Assembly (NCBI RefSeq): GCF_003096595.1
Contig: NZ_QEKO01000002.1
Span: 559,064 to 623,063 of the forward strand
Length of the DNA stretch: 64,000 nt
Source of the DNA: Pusillimonas noertemannii
GTDB lineage: Bacteria > Pseudomonadota > Gammaproteobacteria > Burkholderiales > Burkholderiaceae_B
Reading direction: 5' to 3'
Shown here: one piece after another, positions 37,246 to 46,326 of the stretch
Layout: every line of letters starts with the position of its first letter
How positions within the stretch are numbered: position 1 is the first letter of the stretch
The notes under the pieces: model-generated
Seen by the model: the letters and a program-made list of their open reading frames with translations, nothing else
Databases searched by the model: none
Told to the model about the DNA's origin: nothing
Position numbers and translations under genes: made by a program

Positions 37246-38439
37246 TTATTTGCTGTTTTGCTCTACCCATGGATCAAGGACTTGCTGGCCAACGACCTCA
37301 ATTTCGACGTTGGCCAGACGGCCATCGACCTTCCGGACTTCGCGCAGATATTCGTTCTGCCTGATGTCGCGTGTTCTGGGGTCGATGGAGATCGTGCCGC
37401 GCGGACTCTCATCGGACTTGTAGTGGCGCAAGATCTCCATTGACTTGTCCGACTCGACCTTGCCTTCTTGCGCGATGATCGCTTCGTAGATCGCGTCCAT
37501 AGTGTCCCATGCCTGAGGCGCCGCGAAACTGGGAATGGAGTCTTTGCCATAAGCGGCGGCCCAGGCGGCATTGAAGTCTTTCGTGGCCTGTCGGTCGGCG
37601 GCGCCCGAGTAATGATGTACCGTGAGCAGACCGAGCGCGGCATCGCCCAGAGACGGCAACTCTTCGTCAGCGGTGATGTCGCCCGTGCCCACCAGCTTGA
37701 TGCCCTGCTTAGCCAGACCCAGATCATTGAAGGCCTTGACAAAATTCACGCCTATCCGGCCCGTAGGTACGAACACGAACAGCACGTCGGGATTCAGCTC
37801 CTTCACCTTCTGCAGATAGGGCACGAAGTCGGCGGTATTGATAGGCATACGCACGCGCCCCACGACTTCGGCGCCTGTGTTTTCTCTAAAGCCTAGCTCG
37901 AAATATTTCTCGGAATCGAAACCGGGACCGTAATCGGTGACGGCGATGTAAGAGGTTTTGTAGCGTGCGCCCGCCCACTTGCCCAGATAGTACGGTGCGG
38001 TCGACGTGCCCATCGAAAAACGCACGAAGTAAGGCGAAAGTGTGATATTCACCGATGCGCCAGCATTCATCAGCAAGGTGGGAACCTTGGCTTCGGTCGA
38101 CAACGGCGCCACCGCAGCGGCATTGGGAGACCAGATGAAACCCGTCAGGAACTCAACTTTCTCGCGCACGATGAGTTCCTGGGCCAATTGGCGCGCCTTA
38201 TCGGGATTGGGACCACCGTCATCGCGCACGATCAATTTGACGTCGGTCCCTGAAGGAAGCCGGCCCTTGTTTTGATCCATGTACAGTTGCGCCGCCTGGA
38301 TCATCTGCTCGCCCAAGAACGTTCCTTGGCCGGAAGTGGATGTTATCAGCCCGATTTTTATCGTTTCCGCAGCTGCGGCGCCCGCAACTGCGACGGACAC
38401 CACAGCCGCAATCGAAAGTATCCGCTTGAAAAATCTCAT
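37246..38439 (-). CDS. Liv-type ABC transporter substrate-binding protein
   Basis: The 397-residue periplasmic protein has a signal peptide (FFKRILSIAAVVSVAVAGAA, cleaved near AAAE) and a periplasmic-binding-protein type 1 fold: IKIGLITSTSGQGTFLGEQ, DDGGPNPDKARQLAQELI, ITADEELPSLGDAALGLL. The ATG at 38439 gives the signal peptide. It heads the transporter operon and is divergent from the MaoC-like gene. Confidence 0.92.
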   Translation of the reverse strand: MRFFKRILSIAAVVSVAVAGAAAAETIKIGLITSTSGQGTFLGEQMIQAAQLYMDQNKGRLPSGTDVKLIVRDDGGPNPDKARQLAQELIVREKVEFLTGFIWSPNAAAVAPLSTEAKVPTLLMNAGASVNITLSPYFVRFSMGTSTAPYYLGKWAGARYKTSYIAVTDYGPGFDSEKYFELGFRENTGAEVVGRVRMPINTADFVPYLQKVKELNPDVLFVFVPTGRIGVNFVKAFNDLGLAKQGIKLVGTGDITADEELPSLGDAALGLLTVHHYSGAADRQATKDFNAAWAAAYGKDSIPSFAAPQAWDTMDAIYEAIIAQEGKVESDKSMEILRHYKSDESPRGTISIDPRTRDIRQNEYLREVRKVDGRLANVEIEVVGQQVLDPWVEQNSK

Positions 38440-38554
38440 ATTCGTCTCCCCAGGGCCTTGTCGGGCCGGTATGTGATGGTCTTTTGCACAGGCGTCCATT
38501 GGGCGCCTGTGCAGACCAGGTTCTCGTGACGGACAGCTAAATGCCGCCCGGCTC

Positions 38555-38591
38555 ATATAGTAAACATGACTATATTAGACATAGAATCTAT
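38555..38591. promoter_or_regulatory. two dyads in the binding-protein/MaoC divergent gap
   Basis: ATATAGT-N7-ACTATAT (38555-38575) is a perfect 21-base dyad, and ATAGAATCTAT (38581-38591) is a palindrome around one base. Both lie in an AT-rich part of the 214-base gap and could be operators shared by the two directions. The rest of the gap shows nothing I can name. Confidence 0.45.
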
Positions 38592-38653
38592 ATGCAAGTA
38601 ATATTTTGGAGGCCACGTAAAATAGGGCTAAACACAACCAGGAGAGGAAGACA

Positions 38654-39145
38654 TTGAACAAAATGAAGCCTGCTATTCTCCAAGGTCCGAGCGAGCCTCT
38701 AGGCTATCTTTCAGACTTGGAAATTGGACATCGGTACCGTATCGGCAAGACGGTGATTCCGTTGGACAGCGCCTTGGAATTTGCCAACGCCTTAGACCCT
38801 CTTTCGTTTCACAATGACCCGGAAGCGGCAAAACAATCCCTCTTCGGCGGACTGATCGTCAGCGGACTGCAATCGCTCTCAGTGGTGCACGCGCTTTCCG
38901 TATTAGGAGGCTTTCTGGTGGAGGATCGGGTGATCTGCGGTGCCGGGATCGACGAACTGCGTTTTATCAAGCCGGTTCGACCCGACGACGTGCTGGATGT
39001 GACTGCGGAAGTAATCGAATTGAAACAACCGCGCCCCGGTCGCGACTATGGCGTCGCCCGGCTCAGATATTCAGTCACCGGTCCGACCGGCGACACAGTG
39101 ATGACATTCATCGACAACCATGTACTGAAGAACAAGCGCGGCTAA
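38654..39145 (+). CDS. MaoC-like dehydratase/hydratase
   Basis: The 163-residue hotdog-fold protein has the R-specific hydratase motif around DPLSFHNDPEAAKQSLFGG and LIVSG (Asp and His of the catalytic pair). It would hydrate an enoyl-CoA, complementing the crotonase-type hydratase of the operon. A TTG at 38654 has the better spacing from AGGAGAGG; an ATG at 38663 is the alternative. It is divergent from the transporter and ends the catabolic block. Confidence 0.88.
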   Translation: MNKMKPAILQGPSEPLGYLSDLEIGHRYRIGKTVIPLDSALEFANALDPLSFHNDPEAAKQSLFGGLIVSGLQSLSVVHALSVLGGFLVEDRVICGAGIDELRFIKPVRPDDVLDVTAEVIELKQPRPGRDYGVARLRYSVTGPTGDTVMTFIDNHVLKNKRG

Positions 39146-39199
39146 CTGCCAGGCCTGTGGGCCATGCCGGTATGCTGTTCGAGCGTGACGATTGGCGAG

Positions 39200-39231
39200 C
39201 GGCGGCTGGCCTGTCCCGCCGCCAGCCGCTG
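39200..39231. terminator. hairpin between MaoC-like and ntrX-like genes
   Basis: An 11-bp stem with one G-U pair (39200-39210 and 39221-39231) lies between convergent genes, 3 bases after the ntrX-like stop. No U-run follows. Confidence 0.5.
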
Positions 39232-39234
39232 GTA

Positions 39235-39933
39235 TTAGCTGTTGTTCTTGCGGCGCGAGGTTTCTATGCCCAGCTGCTTGAGCTTGCGATACAGGTGGGT
39301 GCGCTCGAGGCCGGTTTTTTCGGATACCCGCGTCATGCTGTGGTTTTCGCGGCCCAGGTGGTATTGGAAATAGATGCGCTCGAATTCGTCGCGGGCGTCG
39401 CGCAGGGGCTGGTCGAGCGCAATGCCGCCCAGCAGCGAATTGCCGGTTTCGGGAACCGGCGCCGGAGCGGGCTGGTTGAGTTCGGGCACCGGCACGGTGG
39501 TAAGCGGCTGCGCACCGGGGTCGAGCAGTTCGGGCGGACGCATGGTGGTGACCAGGCCCGGCGCCACCATGGGACGCGCCAGGCCGGAAGCGATGGTCTT
39601 GAGCAGCTTCTGCAGCGTGATGGGCTTTTCAAGGAAATCAACCGCGCCTATGCGCGTGGCCTCGACGGCGGTGTCGACCGTGGCGTGGCCGCTCATCATG
39701 ATGACGGGCATGTCGAGCAGGCCCTGCGAAGCCCACTCTTTAAGCAGGCTGACCCCGTCGGTGTCCGGCATCCAGATGTCGAGAAGAACCAGGTCGGGCC
39801 GGCGTCGCAGCCGCGCCGCGCGCGCCTCGGCGGCGTTTTCCGCGAGTTCGACCGTGTGCCCTTCGTCGTAGAGGATCTCGGACAGCAGTTCGCGTATACC
39901 TATTTCGTCATCAACAACCAGAATTCTGGCCAT
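39235..39933 (-). CDS. NtrX-like response regulator lacking the AAA+ domain (PlrR-like)
   Basis: The 232-residue protein has an NtrX-type receiver (ILVVDDEIGIRELLSEIL, phospho-Asp in LVLLDIWMPDTDG, MMSGHATVDTAVEA, Lys in FLEKPI), a Pro-rich linker of about 60 residues, and a Fis-type helix-turn-helix (DARDEFERIYFQYHLG, MTRVSEKTGLERTHLYRKLK). NtrX family members normally carry a 240-residue sigma-54-interacting AAA+ ATPase between these; here it is absent, with no frameshift or stop. It probably acts with sigma-70 RNA polymerase or as a repressor. The gene order rsmB-DUF4390-ntrY-ntrX matches the Bordetella plrSR locus as I recall it. Confidence 0.88.
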   Translation of the reverse strand: MARILVVDDEIGIRELLSEILYDEGHTVELAENAAEARAARLRRRPDLVLLDIWMPDTDGVSLLKEWASQGLLDMPVIMMSGHATVDTAVEATRIGAVDFLEKPITLQKLLKTIASGLARPMVAPGLVTTMRPPELLDPGAQPLTTVPVPELNQPAPAPVPETGNSLLGGIALDQPLRDARDEFERIYFQYHLGRENHSMTRVSEKTGLERTHLYRKLKQLGIETSRRKNNS

Positions 39934-39943
39934 AAAGCTTCAC

Positions 39944-42349
39944 CTATGTTTTTTCGGCATTATCGTCCGCCTGCTCTTTCGAGTCTACATCAGACCGCGA
40001 ATGTGCCAGGCGGGTCAAGAGGATGGAGATGCGCGCGCCGCCTTCGCGCCGGTTGGCGACGTCGATGCGGCCGCCATGTTCTTCGACGATTTTCTTTACG
40101 ATGGCAAGTCCCAGGCCCGTGCCCGTGGCCTTGGTCGTGACGTAGGGTTCGAACACCCGGGTCAGCACCTGGGTATCGAAGCCGGGCCCGTTGTCGGCGA
40201 CGGTAAGGCGCACGGCCTGCTGCTGGGCGCCGTCGTTGCCGCTGGTCTCGGTAAGCCGCGTCTGGACGTAGATGCGCGCCTCTTCGATGGGCTGCGACTG
40301 GCATGCGGCGTCGCGCGCATTGGCCACGAGGTTATGTATGAGCTGGCGCAATTGCGTGGGATCGCCCTCGATGACGGGCAGGCCGGGTTCGAACACGGCT
40401 TCGATGCGGGCGCTGCGCCCGTCGCCGCGCATGGCGCCGCCGCTTGGATCCCAGCCATACAGCAGCAGCACGTCGGCCACCAGGTCGTTGATATCCAGGT
40501 CCTGCATCTGGGCGGGCGGCGTGCGGGCGTACTCGCGGAAGTCGTCCACCATCTGCTTGAGTGAAGCCACCTGGTTGACGATGGTATTGGTCGACCGCAT
40601 CAGCATGGCCGCGTCGCTTTCGTTCAGGCGGTCGGCCAGCTTCATGGCCAGGCGCTCGGCCGAGAGCTGGATGGGCGTGAGCGGATTCTTGATTTCGTGC
40701 GCCAGGCGGCGCGCCACTTCGCCCCAGGCCACGGTGCGGTTGGCTGAGATGACTTCGCTGATGTCGTCGAAAACCACGAGATAGCCGTTGCCGCGGCCAT
40801 CGACGGTAAGATGCGTGCCGCGCGCAAGAAGCGTTACCACGTGGTGCTGGCCGTTCTCGCGCCTGCCTTCGTCGCCGTCGAGCTCGAGCTCGAACTGCTG
40901 CTGCCAATAGGGGCGCTCGGAGCCCACCGCGGCGTGGGCCGCAAATGCCTGGCGGATGAGCTGCGACAGCTTGAACGCGCCTTCGACCGTTTCGAGCGGC
41001 CGGCCCTTGGCCGAGCGCAGATCGACCTGGAGTATGGTCTGCGCCCCCTGGTTGAACAGATTGAGCCGGAAGCCTTCGTCGAACACCAGCACGCCCGACG
41101 ACAGATTGCTGAGCACCGACTCGAGATAGACATTGGAGCGCTCGAGCTGCTGGCGATTGTTCTCGACCATGCGCCTGGCCTCGTCGAGCTGGCGGGTCAT
41201 GGCGTTGAACGAGCGCGTCAGCTGACCCACTTCGTCTTTCTCGGGCGGCTCGGGCAACGGCCGATAGTCGCCCACGCCCACCGCCTGGGTTCCGGCCGCC
41301 AGGGTAAGCAAGGGCCTGACCAGGCGGCGCGACAGCGCCAGCGCCACCACGACCGCGGCAAACACCGCAAGGATCAAGGCCAGGGTAAGCGTAATGCCGT
41401 ACAGCTTGCGCAGGCCCAGGCGCGAGAGGGCGAGCTCCTGGTAGTCGCGGAAGCCTTGCTGCACCTGATTGGCATTGCGCGCGATCTGCTCGGGAACGGG
41501 CTGGATGACCTGCAGCCAGCGTGTCTCGGGCGACATGCCCAGGGCGGACGACGCCCTGTCGAGCGAGCGGATCGGGATAACGACGCGCAGATGCAGGCCC
41601 TGCTCGCCGCCGGAAACGTCTGCGGCCTGCCCGTCTTCGACACCGGGTGGTTCGTCCGCCTCGGCGGCCTCGTAGGAGCGCGCCACCCGCAAGTGATTCA
41701 GCACGTGCGCGGGGGGGCCGTCCGGGATAAGCTGGCCATAGTCCGACGACGAGAAAGCGACCAGCCGGCCGCTACCGGTAAAGATCATGGCCTCGGCCAC
41801 GCCATTGGTCTCGCGCAGGCGGGTGATGGCCACGGCCATGTCGGCGTCGCTTGTGTCATTGAGGCCCGTGGCGATGATCTTGGCTCGGCTGCGCACGTCG
41901 CTGAGCTGGGTGTCCAGGGCCGCCCGCCCCAGGTTCAGGCCGGCCTCCAGCGCGCTGTCGACCCGCACGTTGAACCAGGATTCGATCGACCTGGACATGA
42001 ACTGCACTGAAAGCACGTAGATGAGCGCCCCGGGCAGCACGCCTATCAGGGCGAAGAACAGCGCGAACCGGGCGGTAAGCCGCGCGCCGAACTGCCTCCG
42101 GCGGATCTGGCGCAGCAGCCGCGCAGCCAGCACGCCCACCCAGAAGATCAGCGCCACCGCCAGCACGCCATTGAGCATCAGCAGAATGTCGTACTGCTGC
42201 GCATAGCGGGAAGCATTACCCGTTGACCACACGAGCAGGCCCAGCAGCGCCAGCGCGCTGACGGCGGCGACCAGCAAGGCAAGCCTCAACCCCCACCTCA
42301 AGAGGGTGGGTGATCGCCGGCGGAGACCGAGAATTGAAAATCTTTCCAT
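39944..42349 (-). CDS. NtrY-family sensor histidine kinase (PlrS-like)
   Basis: The 801-residue membrane kinase has several N-terminal helices (about 15-110), a periplasmic region, another helix near 300-335, HAMP (RRLVRPLLTLAAGTQ), a PAS domain (VLSNLSSGVLVFDEGFRLNL), HisKA with AHEIKNPLTPIQLSAERL and HATPase (VADNGPGFDT, GTGLGLAIVKKIVEEHGG). NtrY kinases sense redox or nitrogen-related cues. It is followed after 10 bases by its regulator and overlaps DUF4390 by about 50 bases. Confidence 0.92.
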   Translation of the reverse strand: MERFSILGLRRRSPTLLRWGLRLALLVAAVSALALLGLLVWSTGNASRYAQQYDILLMLNGVLAVALIFWVGVLAARLLRQIRRRQFGARLTARFALFFALIGVLPGALIYVLSVQFMSRSIESWFNVRVDSALEAGLNLGRAALDTQLSDVRSRAKIIATGLNDTSDADMAVAITRLRETNGVAEAMIFTGSGRLVAFSSSDYGQLIPDGPPAHVLNHLRVARSYEAAEADEPPGVEDGQAADVSGGEQGLHLRVVIPIRSLDRASSALGMSPETRWLQVIQPVPEQIARNANQVQQGFRDYQELALSRLGLRKLYGITLTLALILAVFAAVVVALALSRRLVRPLLTLAAGTQAVGVGDYRPLPEPPEKDEVGQLTRSFNAMTRQLDEARRMVENNRQQLERSNVYLESVLSNLSSGVLVFDEGFRLNLFNQGAQTILQVDLRSAKGRPLETVEGAFKLSQLIRQAFAAHAAVGSERPYWQQQFELELDGDEGRRENGQHHVVTLLARGTHLTVDGRGNGYLVVFDDISEVISANRTVAWGEVARRLAHEIKNPLTPIQLSAERLAMKLADRLNESDAAMLMRSTNTIVNQVASLKQMVDDFREYARTPPAQMQDLDINDLVADVLLLYGWDPSGGAMRGDGRSARIEAVFEPGLPVIEGDPTQLRQLIHNLVANARDAACQSQPIEEARIYVQTRLTETSGNDGAQQQAVRLTVADNGPGFDTQVLTRVFEPYVTTKATGTGLGLAIVKKIVEEHGGRIDVANRREGGARISILLTRLAHSRSDVDSKEQADDNAEKT

Positions 42350-42885
42350 GGGGTGGCTAGGGACCAGGCACTGCTGTTGTATGCGTCGATCTGGAAGGGC
42401 CTGGGCAGGCGTGACGTATCAAGCCTGACCCGGATGCGGCCCTGGTATTCCTCGTCGATGTCCAGCTCTTCGGCGCGGGCCACGGCCCAGCCGCGGATAT
42501 TGCGCACGAACGACAAGGCATCGTCGAACGAGGCTACGGGAATGGAGAGCTCGCCGCTTCCGACGCGCCACTGGCGGGTAAGCGCGTTGTAGACGATGCG
42601 CCAGGTCATTTGCTGGTCGACCGCTACCCTGTCGAACCACCACCAGCGTTGCGTGGTGATTCTGAGATCGGCGATGAAATAGATGGGAACGCCCTTCTGT
42701 GCCGCCGTGCGCAGCTCGGACGAGACCTCGAACTCGACGTCGGCGTCGATGTAGAGATTGCCTTCGCGCATGACGGGATCGACGCGCACCACCCGCTCGA
42801 AGCCAGACTGGGCCGCAACAGGGCCTGCGCCGAACAGCGCAAAGGCGAAGCACAGGACCAGGAGCGACAAGATTCGGGAAACCAT
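42298..42885 (-). CDS. DUF4390 family exported protein
   Basis: The 195-residue product has a signal peptide (SRILSLLVLCFAFALFGAG, cleaved near VAAQ) and a beta-rich body (EGNLYIDADVEFEVS, WWWFDRVAV, WRVGSGELSIPVASF). The family is of unknown function and commonly lies between rsmB and an NtrY-type kinase. ATG 42885 is chosen; an in-frame GTG at 42894 is possible. It overlaps the kinase gene start. Confidence 0.82.
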   Translation of the reverse strand: MVSRILSLLVLCFAFALFGAGPVAAQSGFERVVRVDPVMREGNLYIDADVEFEVSSELRTAAQKGVPIYFIADLRITTQRWWWFDRVAVDQQMTWRIVYNALTRQWRVGSGELSIPVASFDDALSFVRNIRGWAVARAEELDIDEEYQGRIRVRLDTSRLPRPFQIDAYNSSAWSLATPWKDFQFSVSAGDHPPS

Positions 42886-42936
42886 TGAGCTCACGTATAC
42901 GATTGCCGCAAGGACAAAAGCACTATTGTTGACGTC

Positions 42937-44283
42937 TTAAGCACGCTTGGCAAACAAGGCGTAAAAAAATCCATCGTACAGAGCCCTGCCGTCTTCATCC
43001 GGCAGGGGCAGGATCTGGCCGGGAGCCGGCAGCCGCCGGGCATCAGGATGAGCGTCCAGAAAGCGCTGCGCCTGAAGCTCGCCTTCCTGGGGAAAAATCG
43101 AGCATGTAGCATACAGCAAGCGGCCGCCGGGCTTCACGGTCTTCCATAAGGCGGCGACAATTTTCTGCTGCAGGGCCGCGGTGCGCGCCACATCGGCCTC
43201 GCGTCGCAGCCAACGTATGTCGGGATGGCGTCGCACCACGCCCGAAGCCGTGCAGGGCACGTCGGCAAGCACCAGGTCAAACGGCTGGCCGTCCCACCAT
43301 GACTGCGGATCGGCCGCATCGGCGCACAGCAGCACAGGGTCGTCGTGCAGGCCCAGGCGGTCCAGGTTTTGCGCCACGCGCTCGAGCCTGGCCGCATCGT
43401 TGTCCAGCGCAAGCAGGCTGCAGCGCGCCAGCTCGAGCACATGGGCCGCCTTGCCGCCGGGCGCCGAGCAGGCGTCCAGCACGCGGGCCCCGTCGAAGGG
43501 CTGCAGCAAAACGGCCGCCTGCTGGGCCGCGGCGTCCTGCACCGACCAGCAGCCCTCTTCGAAGCCGGGCAGCTCGTGCACGGGACGCGCCTGGCCAAGC
43601 GCGAGGCCCGCCTCGCCGACCCGCCGGACCTGGATGCCGGCCTGCGCCAGGCGCTCGGTCATCTCGCCCACCGAACTACGGCGCACATTGACACGCAGCG
43701 TCATGGGGCCCTGGCGGTCGCCGGCCTGGAGCAGGGCCTGCCAGTGGTCGGGATAAGCCCGCTCAAGCTGCTTGATCCACCACAAGGGGTAGTTCCAGCG
43801 GGCGGCGGGATTGCGCCGCGCCTGGGTTAAAATATCGGCTCGTTCACGCGTGAAGCGCCTTAAGGCGGCATTCAGCAAACCCTTGTAGCTGCGCATGCTG
43901 GGCATGTCGGCCGCCCGCACGGCCTGGTCGACAACCGTATGCACGGCGTACACGGGCTCTTGCGAGGCTTTTTCCGGCGCGTCCGGCAGGGCCGCCTCCA
44001 TGGCCGTGTCGAGCAGTGCCAGCGATACCTGCAGCAAGGCGTCAAACAAGGGGTTGGGTGGCGTGCGCCTGACCAGCAGGCTTTTTATTTCCGTGGCCAG
44101 GCCCAGGCGCCGCATTACATGGAAACTGATGGCCTGCGCGGCAGAGCGCAGATGCGCGGGTGTTGCCGCAAGCGCATCCGAAAGCGAACGGCCCGACTTT
44201 ACCGCCTGCACAGCCCGTGCGCAGGCAAGCATGACGTCGGACAACGCGACAGGGCGTTGCGGGGAATTGTGGTTAGCGGGCAC
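42937..44283 (-). CDS. rsmB: 16S rRNA (cytosine(967)-C(5))-methyltransferase RsmB
   Basis: The 448-residue protein has the N-terminal NusB-like domain (about 10-160) and the C-terminal Rossmann methyltransferase with VLDACSAPGGKAAHVLEL, DVPCTASGVVRRHPDIRWL and the catalytic Cys in LLYATCSIFPQEGE. It methylates C967 of 16S rRNA. It heads the rsmB-DUF4390-ntrY-ntrX run and is divergent from rimO across 133 bases. Confidence 0.95.
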   Translation of the reverse strand: MPANHNSPQRPVALSDVMLACARAVQAVKSGRSLSDALAATPAHLRSAAQAISFHVMRRLGLATEIKSLLVRRTPPNPLFDALLQVSLALLDTAMEAALPDAPEKASQEPVYAVHTVVDQAVRAADMPSMRSYKGLLNAALRRFTRERADILTQARRNPAARWNYPLWWIKQLERAYPDHWQALLQAGDRQGPMTLRVNVRRSSVGEMTERLAQAGIQVRRVGEAGLALGQARPVHELPGFEEGCWSVQDAAAQQAAVLLQPFDGARVLDACSAPGGKAAHVLELARCSLLALDNDAARLERVAQNLDRLGLHDDPVLLCADAADPQSWWDGQPFDLVLADVPCTASGVVRRHPDIRWLRREADVARTAALQQKIVAALWKTVKPGGRLLYATCSIFPQEGELQAQRFLDAHPDARRLPAPGQILPLPDEDGRALYDGFFYALFAKRA

Positions 44284-44416
44284 GAGCTGCGTTCATCCGG
44301 GTGCAATATTCATCTGTGCGGACTTTATCATCAAATAGCCCCGCGCTTCAGCGGCGCGGGCAGGCAAATACTGAACATTCTTCTTTACCTGGCCGCATGG
44401 CTACCAGAGGTTACTC

Positions 44417-45766
44417 ATGAACTCCCCCAAGGCGGCCCCCCCTAACGCGGCCCCCCCTAAAGTCGGCTTTGTCAGCCTGGGCTGTCCCAAGGCGCTGGTC
44501 GATTCCGAACGCATCCTGACGCAACTGCGCACCGAGGGCTATATGATCACGCCCGAGTACGACAACGCCGACGTGGTGGTCGTCAATACCTGCGGCTTCA
44601 TCGACAGCGCCAAGGCCGAATCGCTGGACGCCATCGGCGAGGCCATCGCCGAGAACGGCCGGGTCATCGTCACCGGCTGCATGGGCGTCGAAGAATCCGT
44701 CATCCGCGACGTGCACCCCTCCGTGCTGGCCGTGACCGGCCCGCAGCAATACGAAGAAGTCGTGCGCGCGGTCCACCAGGCCGCGCCGCCCAGCCTCGAG
44801 CACAATCCTTATGTCGACCTGGTGCCGCCGCAGGGCGTCAAGCTTACCCCCCGCCACTACGCCTACCTGAAGATATCCGAAGGCTGCAACCACCGCTGCA
44901 GCTTCTGCATCATCCCGTCGATGCGGGGCACCCATGTCAGCCGCCCCGTTGGCGACGTGCTGGGCGAAGCCGAGCGCCTGGTGAACGCGGGCGTGAAAGA
45001 ACTGCTGGTCATCTCGCAAGACACCAGCGCCTACGGCATCGACATGAAATTCCGCACCGGCTTCTGGAACGGCCGGCCCATCAAGACGCACATGACCCAG
45101 CTTTGCGAGGCCCTGGCCGGCTTCGGCGTCTGGACGCGGCTGCACTATGTCTATCCCTATCCCCATGTGGACGAGGTGATCCCGCTGATGGCCGATGGCA
45201 GGCTGCTGCCCTACCTCGACATCCCCTTCCAGCATGCCAGCCCCCGCATCCTCAAGCTCATGAAGCGTCCGGCATTCGAAGACCGCACCCTGGCCCGCAT
45301 CAAGCAGTGGCGGCAAGCCTGTCCCGACCTGACCCTGCGTTCGACCTTCATCGTGGGCTTTCCGGGCGAAACCGAAGAAGACTTCCAGTACCTGCTCGAC
45401 TGGATGAGCGAGGCCCAGCTCGACCGCGTCGGCTGTTTTCAGTATTCGCCCGTCGAAGGCGCCAGGGCCAACGAACTGCCCGATGCCGTGCCCGACGAAG
45501 TCAAGCAAGAGCGCTGGGAGCGCTTCATGGCCCACCAGCAGGCCATCTCGGCCCAGCGGCTGCAGCGCAAGATCGGCCGGGAAATCGACGTGCTTATCGA
45601 CGAGATCGACGAAGACGGCGCCATTGGCCGCTCAAGCGCCGATGCGCCCGAGATAGACGGCAATGTCTTCGTCAGCGGCGCCGAGGGCGCCCGCCCCGGC
45701 GACATGCTGCGCGTCCGGGTCACCGATGCCGACGAATACGACCTGTACGCTGACGCCGCGCAATAA
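44417..45766 (+). CDS. rimO: ribosomal protein uS12 methylthiotransferase RimO
   Basis: RimO attaches a methylthio group to Asp of ribosomal protein S12. The 449-residue enzyme has the UPF0004 domain with cluster cysteines in [22 protein letters not shown] and TGCMGVEE, the radical-SAM motif CNHRCSFC, and a C-terminal TRAM domain. The N-terminus holds a PPNAAPP repeat encoded by a duplicated 14-base unit with C7 runs. Confidence 0.96.
   Translation: MNSPKAAPPNAAPPKVGFVSLGCPKALVDSERILTQLRTEGYMITPEYDNADVVVVNTCGFIDSAKAESLDAIGEAIAENGRVIVTGCMGVEESVIRDVHPSVLAVTGPQQYEEVVRAVHQAAPPSLEHNPYVDLVPPQGVKLTPRHYAYLKISEGCNHRCSFCIIPSMRGTHVSRPVGDVLGEAERLVNAGVKELLVISQDTSAYGIDMKFRTGFWNGRPIKTHMTQLCEALAGFGVWTRLHYVYPYPHVDEVIPLMADGRLLPYLDIPFQHASPRILKLMKRPAFEDRTLARIKQWRQACPDLTLRSTFIVGFPGETEEDFQYLLDWMSEAQLDRVGCFQYSPVEGARANELPDAVPDEVKQERWERFMAHQQAISAQRLQRKIGREIDVLIDEIDEDGAIGRSSADAPEIDGNVFVSGAEGARPGDMLRVRVTDADEYDLYADAAQ
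44432..44460 (+). repeat. tandem GCGGCCCCCCCTAA units with C7 tracts inside rimO
   Basis: GCGGCCCCCCCTAA occurs at 44432-44445 and 44447-44460, one base apart, in codons 6-15 of rimO. Each contains seven Cs. Confidence 0.85.
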
Positions 45767-45775
45767 AGCGCGACC

Positions 45776-45802
45776 GGGCAAAGAAGCTTTAATTCTTTGC
45801 CC
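45776..45802 (+). terminator. hairpin after rimO
   Basis: A perfect 10-bp stem GGGCAAAGAA / TTCTTTGCCC (45776-45785, 45793-45802) with a 7-base loop follows the rimO stop by 9 bases. The U-run is lacking. Confidence 0.6.
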
Positions 45803-45901
45803 AAACATTGCATAGAGGTTTAAACTGCCGCTTGCCAAGGCACTGGCTCTTCGAACCGCGCGGCGGTCGGCCGGTACCTGCTTACCAAGGAGTCCAAGCG
45901 C

Positions 45902-46312
45902 ATGTCCTCTACTTCCTGCGACGATCTGGGCAGACTGATTATGCGGCTCGCCCTGGGCATCTTCATTCTGATGCATGGCCTGTCCAAGCTTTTCAACGGC
46001 ATCGGCGGCATCGAGTCCATGCTCAATGCGCATGGCCTGCCGGCCTTCTTTGCGTGGGGAGCCTATATCGGCGAGGTGGTTGCGCCGGTGCTGCTCATAC
46101 TGGGCATCTACGCCCGCCTGGGCGCGCTGCTGGTCGCCATCAACATGGTCGTGGCCATCCTGCTGGCGCACAGCCATCAATTGTTCATGATCTCGGGCTC
46201 GGGGGGCTGGCAGCTTGAGCTGCAGGGCATGTTCCTGTTTACGGCCATCGCGCTGATCTGCCTGGGGGCTGGCGCATACAGCCTGGGCGGCCGCAACGGC
46301 CGCTGGAACTAA
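45902..46312 (+). CDS. DoxX family membrane protein
   Basis: The 136-residue protein has four hydrophobic helices and the DoxX start LIMRLALGIFILMHGLSKLF, then GLPAFFAWGAYIGEVVAP and GSGGWQLELQGMFLF. The family is small inner-membrane proteins, some tied to thiosulfate or quinone redox chemistry; the role here is unknown. It is convergent with fmt. Confidence 0.88.
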   Translation: MSSTSCDDLGRLIMRLALGIFILMHGLSKLFNGIGGIESMLNAHGLPAFFAWGAYIGEVVAPVLLILGIYARLGALLVAINMVVAILLAHSHQLFMISGSGGWQLELQGMFLFTAIALICLGAGAYSLGGRNGRWN

Positions 46313-46326
46313 CAGCGGCCCCAGGG

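Noticed and set aside
39235-39933. Frameshift or pseudogene as the explanation for the short NtrX-like gene
   Set aside because: Receiver, linker and Fis domain are in one unbroken frame with intact key residues; nothing like an AAA+ remnant lies between or beside them.
44340-44360. 7-bp hairpin CCCGCGC/GCGCGGG in the rsmB/rimO gap as a terminator
   Set aside because: It lies upstream of both divergent genes and has no U-run; probably chance in GC-rich DNA.
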